A DNA stretch of 64,000 nucleotides from Erysipelotrichaceae bacterium (GCA_017512285.1 JAFWGU010000023.1:93944-157943), one strand, 5' to 3'. Counted from the stretch's first letter, positions 51,337 to 60,069 are shown. Program-made: numbers and translations. Notes: generated by a model from the sequence alone, not told the origin.

Positions 51337-52272
51337 TTACTTAAGGAATTCCAGTACCTGTTCGACTACCCTGTCAGCAGCCAAGCCGTACTTTTCCATC
51401 AGCTGATTTGCCTTGCCGCTTTCACCGAATACGTCCTGTACTCCGATGAACAGCTGCTTTCTCGGACACTTTCTGGCCAGAACTTCGCTAACGGCACTGC
51501 CTAATCCGCCGATGACACTGTGCTCTTCCAGAGATACGATGTAATCGCTCTTTTCAGCGTATCTTACGATCAGTTCCTCGTCAATTGGCTTGATAGTATG
51601 GATGTTGATGAGATTTGGATTGATTCCCTGTTCGTTCAGTGTCTCAATTGCCTTCTGTGCTTCCTGTACCATGACGCCTGTGGCGATCATTGTTACCGGA
51701 GAAGTACCTTCATGAATTACCACGCCCTTGCCGATCTCAAATTTATAGTCCGGAGAGGTATTGATCTCCTCAACGGCTGCTCTTCCAAGACGTACGTATA
51801 CCGGTCCTTCATATTCAGCGATTGCGTTGATGACTGCTTCAGTTTCGATTGCGTCAGCCGGCTGAATTACGGTCATTCCCGGAATGACTCTCATCAGAGC
51901 GAGGTCTTCCAGAGCCTGGTGAGTAGCGCCGTCTTCACCAACGGTTACGCCTGCGTGAGTGGCACATATCTTAACGTTCAGATGCGGATATCCGACACTG
52001 TTTCTTACCTGGTCATAAGCTCTGCCTGAAGCGAAAATGGCAAATGTTGAGGCAAACGGGATCTTGCCGTTACAGGCAAATCCTGCTGCTGCACCGATCA
52101 TGTTGGCTTCGGCGATACCGAAATCAAAATGTCTTTCCGGAGCAACCTTCTTAACTTCATTGGTCTTTGTTGAAGCAGCCAGGTCAGCATCAAGTGCCAC
52201 AACATCTGGATTTCTTAATGCCAAAGCTGCCAGAGCCTTTCCGTATGCTTCTCTTGTTGCAATCTTAGCCAT
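51337..52272 (-). CDS. Transketolase C-terminal subunit
   Basis: 311-aa pyrimidine-binding plus C-terminal half of a split transketolase. The catalytic Glu region is HFDFGIAEANMIGAAAGFA (about 48-66), followed by HAGVTVGEDGATHQALEDLA and VYVRLGRAAVEE; the last 110 residues form the transketolase C domain (LEEHSVIGGLGSAVSEVL). It overlaps the N-terminal subunit by a TAATG junction. Together they interconvert pentose and hexose phosphates. The intact GIAEAN block contrasts with the DXS-like protein of this window. Confidence 0.95.
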   Translation of the reverse strand: MAKIATREAYGKALAALALRNPDVVALDADLAASTKTNEVKKVAPERHFDFGIAEANMIGAAAGFACNGKIPFASTFAIFASGRAYDQVRNSVGYPHLNVKICATHAGVTVGEDGATHQALEDLALMRVIPGMTVIQPADAIETEAVINAIAEYEGPVYVRLGRAAVEEINTSPDYKFEIGKGVVIHEGTSPVTMIATGVMVQEAQKAIETLNEQGINPNLINIHTIKPIDEELIVRYAEKSDYIVSLEEHSVIGGLGSAVSEVLARKCPRKQLFIGVQDVFGESGKANQLMEKYGLAADRVVEQVLEFLK

Positions 52273-53084
52273 TACTCTTCACCTCCGAGATCCTTGAGAG
52301 CTATTGCCAGCTCTTCATCATTTGGAGCCTTTCCATGCCAGCCTGCCTGGTTTTCCATGAAGCTGACACCCTTGCCCTTCACTGTTTCAGCTATGATCAC
52401 CGTTGGCTTGCCCTTTACGGTTTCAGCTGCCTTGCAGGCTTCGGTAACGGCATCAATATCATGTCCGTCTACGCCGAATACGTTCCAGCCAAACGCTGCG
52501 AACTTTTCGCCTAACGGAGCATTGTTCATTACGTCTTCGTTTCTGCCGTCGATCTGCAGACCGTTGTGGTCAAGTATCATCAGCAGATTGTCCAGCTTGT
52601 AGTGACTGGCTGCCATTGCAGCTTCCCAGATCATGCCTTCATCGCATTCACCGTCGCCGCATATTACATATGTTCTGAATGGATTGTTATCAAGCTTGTT
52701 TGCCAGTGACATGCCAACGCCAACGCTTAATCCCTGTCCCAGGGACCCGGTCGTCATGTCAACGCCAGGACAGCTCTTCATGTTCGGATGTCCCTGAATG
52801 CGGGAATTGATCAGACGGAATGTCATGAGTTCCTCTTCGCTGATGAACCCCTTTTCGGCCAGTACTGCATACAGCGCCGGTGAAGCGTGACCCTTTGACA
52901 TTACAAGTTTGTCTCTCTTCTTATCATTAAGATTGTTTTTGTCTATATTCATGACGTTGAAATACAAAGCAGTCAAAATATCAGCACAGCTGAGTGATCC
53001 GCCAGGATGTCCGCTCTTGGCATTATGGACCATCTTGACAATGTTTTTGCGCATATTATTTGCGACAAGTCTTAAATCTTCCAT
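52272..53084 (-). CDS. Transketolase N-terminal subunit
   Basis: 270-aa thiamine-diphosphate-binding half. GHPGGSLSCADILTALYF, KGHASPALYAVLAEKG, the GDG motif ICGDGECDEGMIWEAAMAA (about 143-161) ending at the conserved DHNGLQIDG, and GHDIDAVTEAC are present. The start at 53084 (MEDLRLVANNM) has AGAGGT upstream; the longer frame to 53138 covers the promoter region. Split transketolases are common in anaerobic Bacillota. Confidence 0.95.
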   Translation of the reverse strand: MEDLRLVANNMRKNIVKMVHNAKSGHPGGSLSCADILTALYFNVMNIDKNNLNDKKRDKLVMSKGHASPALYAVLAEKGFISEEELMTFRLINSRIQGHPNMKSCPGVDMTTGSLGQGLSVGVGMSLANKLDNNPFRTYVICGDGECDEGMIWEAAMAASHYKLDNLLMILDHNGLQIDGRNEDVMNNAPLGEKFAAFGWNVFGVDGHDIDAVTEACKAAETVKGKPTVIIAETVKGKGVSFMENQAGWHGKAPNDEELAIALKDLGGEE

Positions 53085-53106
53085 ATTATGTGCACCTCTA
53101 TTGTTT

Positions 53107-53150
53107 ATTATATCAAATTGGTATATCCGTGTCTTCATCAGTTATGTCAA
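53107..53150 (-). promoter_or_regulatory. Candidate promoters of the transketolase pair
   Basis: Minus strand TTGACA (53145-53150), 17-bp spacer, GATATA (53122-53127). A perfect TATAAT also occurs at 53107-53112 but without a clear -35. Either could be used. Confidence 0.5.
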
Positions 53151-53168
53151 ATAATCAACAACAGCATG

Positions 53169-53190
53169 AAAAAAAGCTCATGCGAGCTTT
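53169..53190 (-). terminator. Terminator after rimO
   Basis: Minus strand AAAGCTC/GAGCTTT stem with GCAT loop, then seven T. It overlaps the rimO stop codon. Confidence 0.88.
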
Positions 53191-54464
53191 CCTTCCCAGT
53201 CATAGGCCTCAGCCTTTTCAATTCTGACATTCACGAATGATCCCAGTTCAATCTCACGGTCAGAAGTGAATCTGATGTGACCGTCGATCTCATCAGGAGC
53301 ATGATGCCTGCTTCTGCCGAAATAGATGTTTCTGAGAGAGTCCTTTTTTTCCACAAGCACTTCCTGAACGGTTCCAACATATCTTTCACCGTTTTCCCTG
53401 GATATCTGATTCTGCAGGGTCATTATCCTGTCATAGCGGCTTCTGGAGACTCTTTCAGAGATTCTGGGATGCAGATCATATGCCGGGGTATCTTCCTCAA
53501 GTGAATACATGAAGGCTCCCAAATGGTCCCATCTTGTCTCTGAGACGAAGTCCATGAGCTGAGCAAAGTCATCAGCTGTTTCTGTCGGGAATCCGACGAT
53601 GACGGTAGTTCTTATCGTAGCATCATCAAACGTGCTTCTTATCCTGGAAACGATCTGCCTGATCCTGTCCGTATCCCCCATCCTTCTCATGACCTTCAGC
53701 AGACGGTTACTGCCATGCTGGACCGGAATGTCGAAGTAAGGAATAACCTTATCCAGGTGACTGATCTTCTCTATGAGCCTGTCACTTAATTCATCAGGAT
53801 ACATGTACAGTACTCTGATCCAGTGGAAATTCATCTCATTCAGTTTTTCCAATAGTTCACCCAGTTTGAGTTCACGGTACAGGTCAAGACCGTACTTGGT
53901 AGTATCCTGGGCAATGACATTGATTTCCTTAACACCGATTGCCTCCAGGCGTCTGGCTTCCTCCAGTATCTCCTCCATCGGAGCAGATACGTAGTTGCCC
54001 CTGATCCTTGGAATGGCACAGAAGGCACAGCGGTTATTACAGCCGTCAGCGATCCTGAGATATGCGCTCCATGGCTTGGTCGCCAGGATGATGTCACAGG
54101 TCTGTTTCCTTTCCGGCGTTATCAGTTCCTGCAGGATGTTCTCAAGATGTCCGTATTCATTTATTGAAATGAAGCGGTCAACCTCAGGCATTTCCTTTAT
54201 GAGTTCATCCTTGTATCTGGTAGCTAAACATCCCATAACGATCAGCTTCTTACATCTGTAATTCTTGTAGTCAGCCATCTGCAGAATGGTATCAATGGAC
54301 TCCTGTTTGGCATCGTTAATGAAGCCGCACGTATTGACAATGATGACATCGGCATTCTTGGGGTTATCTGTGAACTGGTGGCCCTGTCTGACCAGGTATT
54401 TCATTGCCAGCTGAGTGTCAATGAGGTTCTTGCAGCAGCCTAAAGATACGATTCCAATTTTCAT
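53178..54464 (-). CDS. rimO: Ribosomal protein S12 methylthiotransferase RimO
   Basis: 428-aa radical-SAM methylthiotransferase that modifies an Asp of ribosomal protein S12. N-terminal UPF0004 domain with three cluster cysteines (SLGCCKNLIDTQ, VNTCGFINDAK, VMGCLATRY), the radical-SAM motif DGCNNRCAFCAIPRIRG (about 147-163) and a C-terminal TRAM domain (about 360-428) are present. The start at 54464 follows AGAGGT; the longer frame runs into the tRNA terminator. The CAIPRIRG form favours RimO over MiaB. Confidence 0.92.
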   Translation of the reverse strand: MKIGIVSLGCCKNLIDTQLAMKYLVRQGHQFTDNPKNADVIIVNTCGFINDAKQESIDTILQMADYKNYRCKKLIVMGCLATRYKDELIKEMPEVDRFISINEYGHLENILQELITPERKQTCDIILATKPWSAYLRIADGCNNRCAFCAIPRIRGNYVSAPMEEILEEARRLEAIGVKEINVIAQDTTKYGLDLYRELKLGELLEKLNEMNFHWIRVLYMYPDELSDRLIEKISHLDKVIPYFDIPVQHGSNRLLKVMRRMGDTDRIRQIVSRIRSTFDDATIRTTVIVGFPTETADDFAQLMDFVSETRWDHLGAFMYSLEEDTPAYDLHPRISERVSRSRYDRIMTLQNQISRENGERYVGTVQEVLVEKKDSLRNIYFGRSRHHAPDEIDGHIRFTSDREIELGSFVNVRIEKAEAYDWEGKLA

Positions 54465-54480
54465 AAAGACCTCTTTCAAC

Positions 54481-54503
54481 AAAAAAATGCAGTTGAACTG
54501 CAT
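54481..54503 (-). terminator. Terminator of the six-tRNA operon
   Basis: Minus strand ATGCAG/CTGCAT stem (54498-54503 with 54487-54492) around TTCAA, followed by seven T. Confidence 0.88.
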
Positions 54504-54514
54504 GTTTTTTCAGA

Positions 54515-54590
<76 letters not shown>

Positions 54591-54591
54591 A

Positions 54592-54668
<77 letters not shown>

Positions 54669-54676
54669 ATATCTAA

Positions 54677-54767
54677 TGGCGGAGGAACTGGGATTCGAAC
54701 CCAGGCGCCGGTTTCCCGACCTACCGGTTTTCAAGACCGGACCCTTCAACCGCTTGGGTATTCCTCC
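54677..54767 (-). tRNA. tRNA-Ser(TGA)
   Basis: Class II tRNA with acceptor GGAGGAA, anticodon loop CTTGAAA (TGA), a long variable arm and encoded CCA at 54677-54679. Confidence 0.95.
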
Positions 54768-54776
54768 AGATTTTTA

Positions 54777-54853
54777 TGGTGGACCCTATAGGACTCGAAC
54801 CTATGACCAATCGGTTATGAGCCGACCGCTCTGACCAACTGAGCTAAGGGTCC
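54777..54853 (-). tRNA. tRNA(CAT), probably tRNA-Ile2 with lysidine
   Basis: Acceptor GGACCCT, anticodon loop CTCATAA and encoded CCA. It resembles B. subtilis tRNA-Ile2 (GGACC start, GGCTCATAACC). Its place between elongator Met and Ser equals the trnB order Met-Ile-Ser, so the CAT is probably read as Ile after TilS modification. Confidence 0.85.
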
Positions 54854-54857
54854 AAAC

Positions 54858-54934
54858 TGGTAGCGGGAGTGAGAGTCGAACTCACGACCTTCCGGGTATG
54901 AACCGAACGCTCTAACCAACTAAGCTATCCCGCC
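54858..54934 (-). tRNA. Elongator tRNA-Met(CAT)
   Basis: Acceptor GGCGGGA/TCCCGCT (G1-U72), anticodon loop TTCATAC within CGG/CCG, T loop TTCGACT and encoded CCA. It matches the elongator Met type of Bacillota. Confidence 0.92.
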
Positions 54935-54940
54935 ACATCA

Positions 54941-55017
54941 TGGTCGGGATGACAGGATTTGAACCTGCGACCCCCTGGTCCCAAACCAGGTGCACTACCA
55001 AGCTGTGCAACATCCCG
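54941..55017 (-). tRNA. tRNA-Pro(TGG)
   Basis: Acceptor CGGGATG/CATCCCG, anticodon loop TTTGGGA (TGG), T loop TTCAAAT and encoded CCA. First gene of the six-tRNA operon. Confidence 0.95.
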
Positions 55018-55029
55018 TGACGCTTAATA

Positions 55030-55058
55030 ATATTAACACAAGATAGGAAACACTTCAA
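55030..55058 (-). promoter_or_regulatory. Promoter of the six-tRNA operon
   Basis: Minus strand TTGAAG (55053-55058), 17-bp spacer, TAATAT (55030-55035), 13 bp before the tRNA-Pro 5' end. Confidence 0.65.
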
Positions 55059-55116
55059 CTGGTTTTTTACTTTTTTTCAGAAACGGAAAACAAAGGGAAA
55101 TAATGGATTTCTGCCA

Positions 55117-56094
55117 TTATTTCCCGTAGTTTTTATACATTGCGTCTGTTGCTGATCTGATGCCTTCAGTCACGTCTGCGACCATTTCGGCATCCCATTT
55201 TTCCTTGTCTTCCCTTAGGAATGATGTCTTGTCAATTCTGTTGTCAAAGACACCGATCGGCAGATGATATGTCGCACCATATGCCTTTACCGTTACGGTA
55301 TCGGCGACTTCAGAAGTCTTTCTGAGGTATTCCATGTCATCACAGCCATAGTCTCCCATCATTACCGGTAATGGTACGCCATGGAAGAGATTGCTGCCTG
55401 GATCATCAGGGTTAGCTCTGGCAAAGTTCTTTCTTCTGCTTTCTTCCGGTGTTACCCAGATGTACAGAATTGCTGAATCTCTCAGGATCTCAGGACAGAA
55501 CTGAGCTAATGAATACTGATACCCAAACCCGCCTGTAAGAGGCATCTCTGCACCGTCATGTCCGCCTCTTGCTGCCTCGATGACGATGGTCTTGTTATTG
55601 AAGTCTTCAGGGTACTGACTCAGTTTCTGATCAAGGATCAGTTTGGCTTCGTGTTCCAGGGCTGGAGCGATCTTTTCCAGAACTTCCTCACTTATCAGTG
55701 CCATTCTTGGACTGATGCCGCACTTCAATGCAGCTGCGTCGATCCTGGCAAACAGCCATCTGCTGAGTGAATCAGCTTCAATCTTCTGTCTGTTCATCAG
55801 ATCGTGATAGTCTTCATTAAGTAATTGTACCAGGGTTCCCCAGTCATAGTCATTGAAGAACGGTTCGGCATCGGATGGATAGAATACTCTTGGCTGCCCG
55901 ATCCTTTCCATCTCATTGTCGATACATCTCATGAAGTGGACGTATGGGAAGTCGTCAAGCTGCAGGTTCTCTCCAATGTGAAATTCCTTCTGCAGTCTCT
56001 CCGGTTCGATGTTAGCCATGAAGTTTCTGACTTCAGATTTTCCTGATGCCGGCAAAGCCAGTAACAGAACTACTTTAAATACATTGTTTTCCAT
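55117..56094 (-). CDS. Uncharacterised P-loop protein
   Basis: 325 aa. A Walker A-like LALPASGKSEVRNFM lies at about 12-26, resembling P-loop kinases, with NKTIVIEAARGGHDGAEMPL and AILYIWVTPEESRRKNFARA further on, reminiscent of nucleotide-kinase folds. Charged and tyrosine-rich segments (FFNDYDWGTLVQLLNEDYHD) fill the rest. No transmembrane segment is visible. The start at 56094 follows GGGAG; the upstream GTG lies within that site. It lies 20 nt after the M42 peptidase gene on the same strand and may be cotranscribed. The substrate is unknown. Confidence 0.7.
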   Translation of the reverse strand: MENNVFKVVLLLALPASGKSEVRNFMANIEPERLQKEFHIGENLQLDDFPYVHFMRCIDNEMERIGQPRVFYPSDAEPFFNDYDWGTLVQLLNEDYHDLMNRQKIEADSLSRWLFARIDAAALKCGISPRMALISEEVLEKIAPALEHEAKLILDQKLSQYPEDFNNKTIVIEAARGGHDGAEMPLTGGFGYQYSLAQFCPEILRDSAILYIWVTPEESRRKNFARANPDDPGSNLFHGVPLPVMMGDYGCDDMEYLRKTSEVADTVTVKAYGATYHLPIGVFDNRIDKTSFLREDKEKWDAEMVADVTEGIRSATDAMYKNYGK

Positions 56095-56114
56095 AAATAA
56101 TCTCCCACTCACAA

Positions 56115-57158
56115 TTATACCTTAAGAGGATTAAAATCGAAATCCTCATTTATTCTGATGCAGAATTCACTTATCAGTTCAATGCACTGTTCAATATCCT
56201 TAAGACTGACTATCTCAGCAGAACTGTGCATGTATCTTTCCGGTATTGAAACAAGCGCCATTGGTACGCCTTTGTTGGTTCTGACAATGGTATCACCATC
56301 AGTATATGTTCCACCGCCGGCAACCTCATACTGCAGCGGGATGTTATTCTCACTGGCAATCTGTTTCAGCAGTTCATTCATCTTCTTGTTCACCATGCCG
56401 CTGAGACATAATACCGGACCGCCTCCGACCCTGATGTCACCGGTTTCGGAAGGATCTGCACCTGGGTAATCCTGAGCCCAGGTAACGTCTACGGCAATGG
56501 CACACGTCGGATCAATGTTTACCGATCCATGGAATGCTCCTCTTGAACTGGTTTCCTCTCCTACTGCAGAAAGGATGTAAATGCCGTTTTCAGCGCCTTT
56601 TTCCCTGGCCAGCTTACCGGCTTCAATTACCGTAAATGCTCCTGCCTTATCATCTAAGGCCCTGCAGGTGATGAAATCATTCAGCATTTCCCTGACAGTG
56701 GTATCACCGCAGACGGAATCTCCTACACTTACCTTTTTCAGCGCTTCTTCCTTGTTTTTGGCACCGATGTCCAGTATCAGGTCACTGTCTGAAAAATCAC
56801 TCTTTTTCAGTAATTCAGAAGTGTAAACACCGACGGCATTCACCTTCTCGCCTTCATGTATTATCTGCATTGGAGCACCGACATAGAGCTTGCCTCTGAC
56901 TCCCCCTGCCTTCTGCACATGAATGAAGCCTTCAGAGTCTATGTTTGTTACACGGTAGCCTATCTCATCGATGTGACCGGTGATGAGTACCCTGCACTTT
57001 GCATTTTCATTGATGACGGCAACAGCATTGCCAACGGAGTCAACGTACTGTCTGTCTGAAAAGTCCCTGGTATAATCCAGGACATGCCTCTGATTGGCCT
57101 CTTCATTGCCGCTTACTGATACAGTATTTAATAACCTGTAAAGGAATTCCCTGTTCAT
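56115..57158 (-). CDS. M42 family metallo-aminopeptidase
   Basis: 347-aa dinuclear-metal peptidase of the M42 (TET/FrvX) family. Metal ligands and catalytic residues lie in ITGHIDEIGYRV (His, about 61), CRALDDKAGAF (Asp, bridging, about 166), AVGEETSSRGAF (catalytic Glu pair, about 199), AIAVDVTWAQD and RYMHSSAEIVS. The start at 57158 (MNREFLYRLLN) follows AAGGAGGG; an in-frame extension to 57266 runs into the tRNA-Leu gene and is spurious. It trims peptides in the cytoplasm. Confidence 0.93.
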   Translation of the reverse strand: MNREFLYRLLNTVSVSGNEEANQRHVLDYTRDFSDRQYVDSVGNAVAVINENAKCRVLITGHIDEIGYRVTNIDSEGFIHVQKAGGVRGKLYVGAPMQIIHEGEKVNAVGVYTSELLKKSDFSDSDLILDIGAKNKEEALKKVSVGDSVCGDTTVREMLNDFITCRALDDKAGAFTVIEAGKLAREKGAENGIYILSAVGEETSSRGAFHGSVNIDPTCAIAVDVTWAQDYPGADPSETGDIRVGGGPVLCLSGMVNKKMNELLKQIASENNIPLQYEVAGGGTYTDGDTIVRTNKGVPMALVSIPERYMHSSAEIVSLKDIEQCIELISEFCIRINEDFDFNPLKV

Positions 57159-57198
57159 AAGACCCTCCTTGTGTGTCGTGTCTATCGATATTTTAACA

Positions 57199-57223
57199 TA
57201 AAAAAACCTTTCAAACGAAAGGT
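57199..57223 (-). terminator. Terminator of the tRNA-Leu/tRNA-Cys pair
   Basis: Minus strand ACCTTTC/GAAAGGT stem with a GTTT loop, followed by at least six T. Confidence 0.88.
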
Positions 57224-57236
57224 CACTTGCAATTAA

Positions 57237-57324
57237 TGGTGGGGATGGCGGGACTTGAACCCGCACGGATTATTCATCCAACGGATTTTAAGTCCGTTGC
57301 GTCTGCCGATTTCGCCACATCCCC
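57237..57324 (-). tRNA. tRNA-Leu(TAA)
   Basis: Class II tRNA: acceptor GGGGATG/CATCCCC, anticodon loop CTTAAAA (TAA), long variable arm, T loop TTCAAGT, encoded CCA at 57237-57239. Confidence 0.95.
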
Positions 57325-57329
57325 GGCGA

Positions 57330-57403
57330 TGGAGGTTCCAGCCAGATTCGAACTGGCGGTCACTGAGTTGCAGTCAATTGCCTTACCACTTGGCTATGGA
57401 ACC
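57330..57403 (-). tRNA. tRNA-Cys(GCA)
   Basis: Acceptor GGTTCCA/TGGAACC with U73, anticodon loop CTGCAAC (GCA), short D arm typical of tRNA-Cys, encoded CCA. Confidence 0.95.
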
Positions 57404-57426
57404 GCTTTATCCGTCTAGCACGATTT

Positions 57427-57491
57427 ATTATAGTCTATGTACTTTTCAAATGCAACAAATTATTTGAAAGATTTACATAAAAGTGTATATT
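57427..57491. promoter_or_regulatory. Divergent promoters: tRNA-Cys/Leu and the membrane-protein gene
   Basis: Minus strand TTGCAT (57450-57455), 17-bp spacer, TATAAT (57427-57432) drives the tRNAs. Plus strand TTGAAA (57464-57469), 16-bp spacer, TATATT (57486-57491) drives the next gene. TTCAAAT and ATTTGAA (57445-57451, 57462-57468) form an inverted repeat across the two -35 regions. Confidence 0.6.
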
Positions 57492-57497
57492 AGTAGT

Positions 57498-58136
57498 ATG
57501 AAAGAAGAGACCAAGAAAATCGTTAAAAATGCTGAAAAAGCAGCTGTTATTGCGGCTACCGGAGCTTCTGTAGTGGTCGGCAGCATGTATGCCACTCCGG
57601 ATGAATTGATGCATCCAAAGCCCCTGGTAATGATGGATCCTGCCAGCAATGACACCATTGACGAAACAGACGTTGAGAATCAGAAAAAGACGCTGACACA
57701 GATGATAAAGCAATGGCTTTCTTCCCTTCCGGAATGGGTTAGAGTTACTATCGGCCTGCCTTTGTGGTTCATTGGTTGGATCATCATAACCGTCTGCCGC
57801 AGCATCTACCTGAAAACCAACTTCGTCTGGCTTTTGATTGCGGGAATCGTATTGTTCGTGGTACTGACCCTGGTCGGCAAGATAATGTTCCCGAAGATCC
57901 CTCTGAAGAAATTCGTGAACAAGTATACGTTAAGCATACTGCTTATAACCGTTACCTTCATGGCCATATGCGATTACATCTTTCCAAGGTTATGGGACGA
58001 ATACGAGACTTACAGCCGTTATATTGTGCTGTTTACGGTTACCATTTCGGTAGCCTGCGCCATATCGCAGTACCATCACGAATTCTACAGTACGCAGCTT
58101 GTCGTATCGGATAACAATTATACCTTTAAAAACTGA
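57498..58136 (+). CDS. Uncharacterised three-helix membrane protein, possibly leaderless
   Basis: 212 aa. A basic N-terminus is followed by a weakly hydrophobic segment (AAVIAATGASVVVGSMYA), an acidic linker, then TM helices at about 85-103 (VTIGLPLWFIGWIIITV), 108-128 (WLLIAGIVLFVVLTLVG) and 143-160. ATG 57498 is seven bases past a TATATT -10 and has no ribosome site, so transcription probably starts on the A of the ATG. A GTG at 57483 is an alternative but also lacks a site. Function unknown; the family was not recognised. Confidence 0.65.
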   Translation: MKEETKKIVKNAEKAAVIAATGASVVVGSMYATPDELMHPKPLVMMDPASNDTIDETDVENQKKTLTQMIKQWLSSLPEWVRVTIGLPLWFIGWIIITVCRSIYLKTNFVWLLIAGIVLFVVLTLVGKIMFPKIPLKKFVNKYTLSILLITVTFMAICDYIFPRLWDEYETYSRYIVLFTVTISVACAISQYHHEFYSTQLVVSDNNYTFKN

Positions 58137-58160
58137 AATCAGCCTCACGGCTGATTTTTT
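58136..58160. terminator. Terminator shared by the membrane protein and the PHP gene
   Basis: AAATCAGCC/GGCTGATTT stem (58136-58144 with 58149-58157), loop TCAC, T-run. It overlaps both stop codons. Confidence 0.88.
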
Positions 58161-58939
58161 CATATGATGATGTCTACAAAGTTAAGATTAAGATCCTTAA
58201 GTTCTTCATGTGCCTTGTCATACAGCGACAGATCCAGTAAGTCCTTTGGGGCATGTGCATCCACGCCGTATACACAGTCAAGATGATACTCAGACAGTAT
58301 CTTCCAGAAATCATGATTCGGATAGTAGTACTGCATGCCGTCATCAATGTGCTTCTTGCCCTTCTGTACTCCTCTGAGATTTATTTCAACCGGAGTGTGG
58401 GTCTCAGCACACTTTGCCCCGATCATGTGTGCAGCCCTTTCACAGGCAGGTGTGAAGTGACGCTGCTTCATCATGATGACGTCAGGATGACACAGATAGG
58501 TAAACAGACCGCTGTCAAGTCCGGCACAGACCTGTTCGGCATAGACCAGGATGTCTTCCTCGCTGTTTTCCCTGAAATAGTCAACGGCTATGGTATAGGG
58601 GTCATTGTGATGCTGGCCAAGTAACATGTACTCTACCTTTTCACTGAGTTCCTTCTTTTCATCCAGAAGGTATGGAAAGAATTCCGACTCAAAGCCAATG
58701 TGGATCTCTATCTGATCACGGTACTTTTCCCTGAGGTGGCTGATGCTGGCAATGTAGGCGTCTATCTCATCCCAGTCCATTCTTATTCCTTTGATGGAAC
58801 TGCCCTTGTAAGGAGCATGATCTGAAAAGCCTATTCTCCTGTAACCTGCGGAAATGGCAGCCTTGACGTATTCTTCATCAGTGCCAACAGCGTGTCCGCA
58901 TCTGCTTGTATGGGTATGAAAATTAAAATCCTGTAACAT
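58160..58939 (-). CDS. PHP-family phosphatase, histidinol-phosphatase-like
   Basis: 259-aa PHP phosphoesterase. Metal ligands are seen in FNFHTHTSRCGHAVG (about 5-19), IGFSDHAPYKG, HIGFESEFFP, LGQHHND, TYLCHPDVI and CVYGVDAHAPKDL. This matches HisJ/HisK-type histidinol-phosphate phosphatases. No other his genes are nearby, so the substrate may be a different sugar phosphate or nucleotide. The start at 58939 (MLQDFNFHTHT) follows AGGAGGTAAGGCA. Confidence 0.85.
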   Translation of the reverse strand: MLQDFNFHTHTSRCGHAVGTDEEYVKAAISAGYRRIGFSDHAPYKGSSIKGIRMDWDEIDAYIASISHLREKYRDQIEIHIGFESEFFPYLLDEKKELSEKVEYMLLGQHHNDPYTIAVDYFRENSEEDILVYAEQVCAGLDSGLFTYLCHPDVIMMKQRHFTPACERAAHMIGAKCAETHTPVEINLRGVQKGKKHIDDGMQYYYPNHDFWKILSEYHLDCVYGVDAHAPKDLLDLSLYDKAHEELKDLNLNFVDIII

Positions 58940-58978
58940 TGCCTTACCTCCTGCCGCCATACAGTTTAACACAAAAAA

Positions 58979-59006
58979 GAAAAAATGCAGAGATTATTCT
59001 CTGCAT
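58979..59006 (-). terminator. Terminator of the pot operon
   Basis: Minus strand ATGCAGAGA/TCTCTGCAT stem (58998-59006 with 58985-58993), loop ATAA, then T-run; 4 nt past the potD stop. Confidence 0.92.
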
Positions 59007-59010
59007 TTCA

Positions 59011-60069
59011 TTACTTTGTGTTCTTTACCTTTACCCAGAGTTCGGAAATGATCTTGAGAAGTTCCTCATTGCTGTGGAATACTTCATCGTTTTCATTCAT
59101 CTCACGCGGGACGTAGGCATCGTTGTCCTCAAAGTCGCCGCCTTCCATCGTAATGTCCTTGACTACTTCGGCATTTGATGACGTATAGCCTACGAATGTG
59201 GCATTTTCAAATGCTGCGTCGTATTCAATGATGTAGTTGATGAATTTATAGGCGTTTTCAGCGTTCTTGGCATCCTTGTGGATTACCATGGCATCTACGA
59301 AGTAGTTCGTACCTTCTTCCGGTGCCCAGAATGCCATATCTTCATTTTCAGACAGTATCAGCGCAGCATCACCTGAATAGACCATACCCATGGCCTTTTC
59401 ACCATAAGTCAGTCCGTCGATGATCTCATCGGTTACGAATGCCGGTTCCATTGTCTTTGAGATCTGTAACAGCCATTCATAGGCGGCATTAAGCTCATCA
59501 GGATCATCCGTATTCATTGAATAGCCCAGAGCCTTTTCAGCAACCATGAAGGCATCTCTGATGGAGTCGTACATGTAGATCATGCCCTTGTACTTGGTGT
59601 TCTGCAGAACAGCCCAGCCTTCACTTTCGACATCCTCGCTGTCGATCTGAGTGGTGTCGTAGCAGATTCCGGCATTGCCCCAGAAATACGGTACTGAGTA
59701 CTGGTTGCCCGGGTCAAATGCCATGTCCAGAACCTGAGGGTCAAGGGCGCTCATGTTGGGCAGTTTTGACTTGTCCAGTTTCTGAATCATCTTTTCGTTG
59801 ATGAGTCTCTCAATCATGTAGTCACTGGGAATCAGGAGGTCATAGACCGTTCCGCCCAGTAACTTCGTATACATTGACTCATTGGAATCAAATGTGGTAA
59901 CTGAGACCTTGATCTTGTATTCGTATTCAAACTGTTCAACGACTTCATCGGACAGGTATTCACCTGGTAAGAAGATGTACAGTTCACCATTCTCGTAGTT
60001 GTTGCTGAGACAGCCGGTCAGAGAAACGAGCAGCAGAACGCTGATGAATAAACTAAGCAGCTTTTTCAC
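59011..60069 (-). CDS. potD: Spermidine/putrescine-binding lipoprotein PotD
   Basis: 352-aa substrate-binding protein of a polyamine ABC importer. Lipobox SLTGC puts the lipidated Cys at 20, so LspA-type processing is expected. Two lobes follow, with YDLLIPSDYMIERLINE, VPYFWGNAGICYDT, GEKAMGMVYSGDAALILSEN and WAPEEGTNYFVDAMVIH typical of PotD. The start is GTG at 60069, overlapping potC by 17 nt, with GGAGAAGG upstream. Last gene of potABCD. Confidence 0.95.
   Translation of the reverse strand: MKKLLSLFISVLLLVSLTGCLSNNYENGELYIFLPGEYLSDEVVEQFEYEYKIKVSVTTFDSNESMYTKLLGGTVYDLLIPSDYMIERLINEKMIQKLDKSKLPNMSALDPQVLDMAFDPGNQYSVPYFWGNAGICYDTTQIDSEDVESEGWAVLQNTKYKGMIYMYDSIRDAFMVAEKALGYSMNTDDPDELNAAYEWLLQISKTMEPAFVTDEIIDGLTYGEKAMGMVYSGDAALILSENEDMAFWAPEEGTNYFVDAMVIHKDAKNAENAYKFINYIIEYDAAFENATFVGYTSSNAEVVKDITMEGGDFEDNDAYVPREMNENDEVFHSNEELLKIISELWVKVKNTK

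Noticed and set aside
51337..53084. Split transketolase as a frameshifted single gene
   Set aside because: Both halves have their own start region and a TAATG junction, and two-subunit transketolases are common in this group.
57227..57467. Plus-strand ORFs of 63 and 70 codons
   Set aside because: Antisense to tRNA-Leu and tRNA-Cys; no ribosome site and no function expected.
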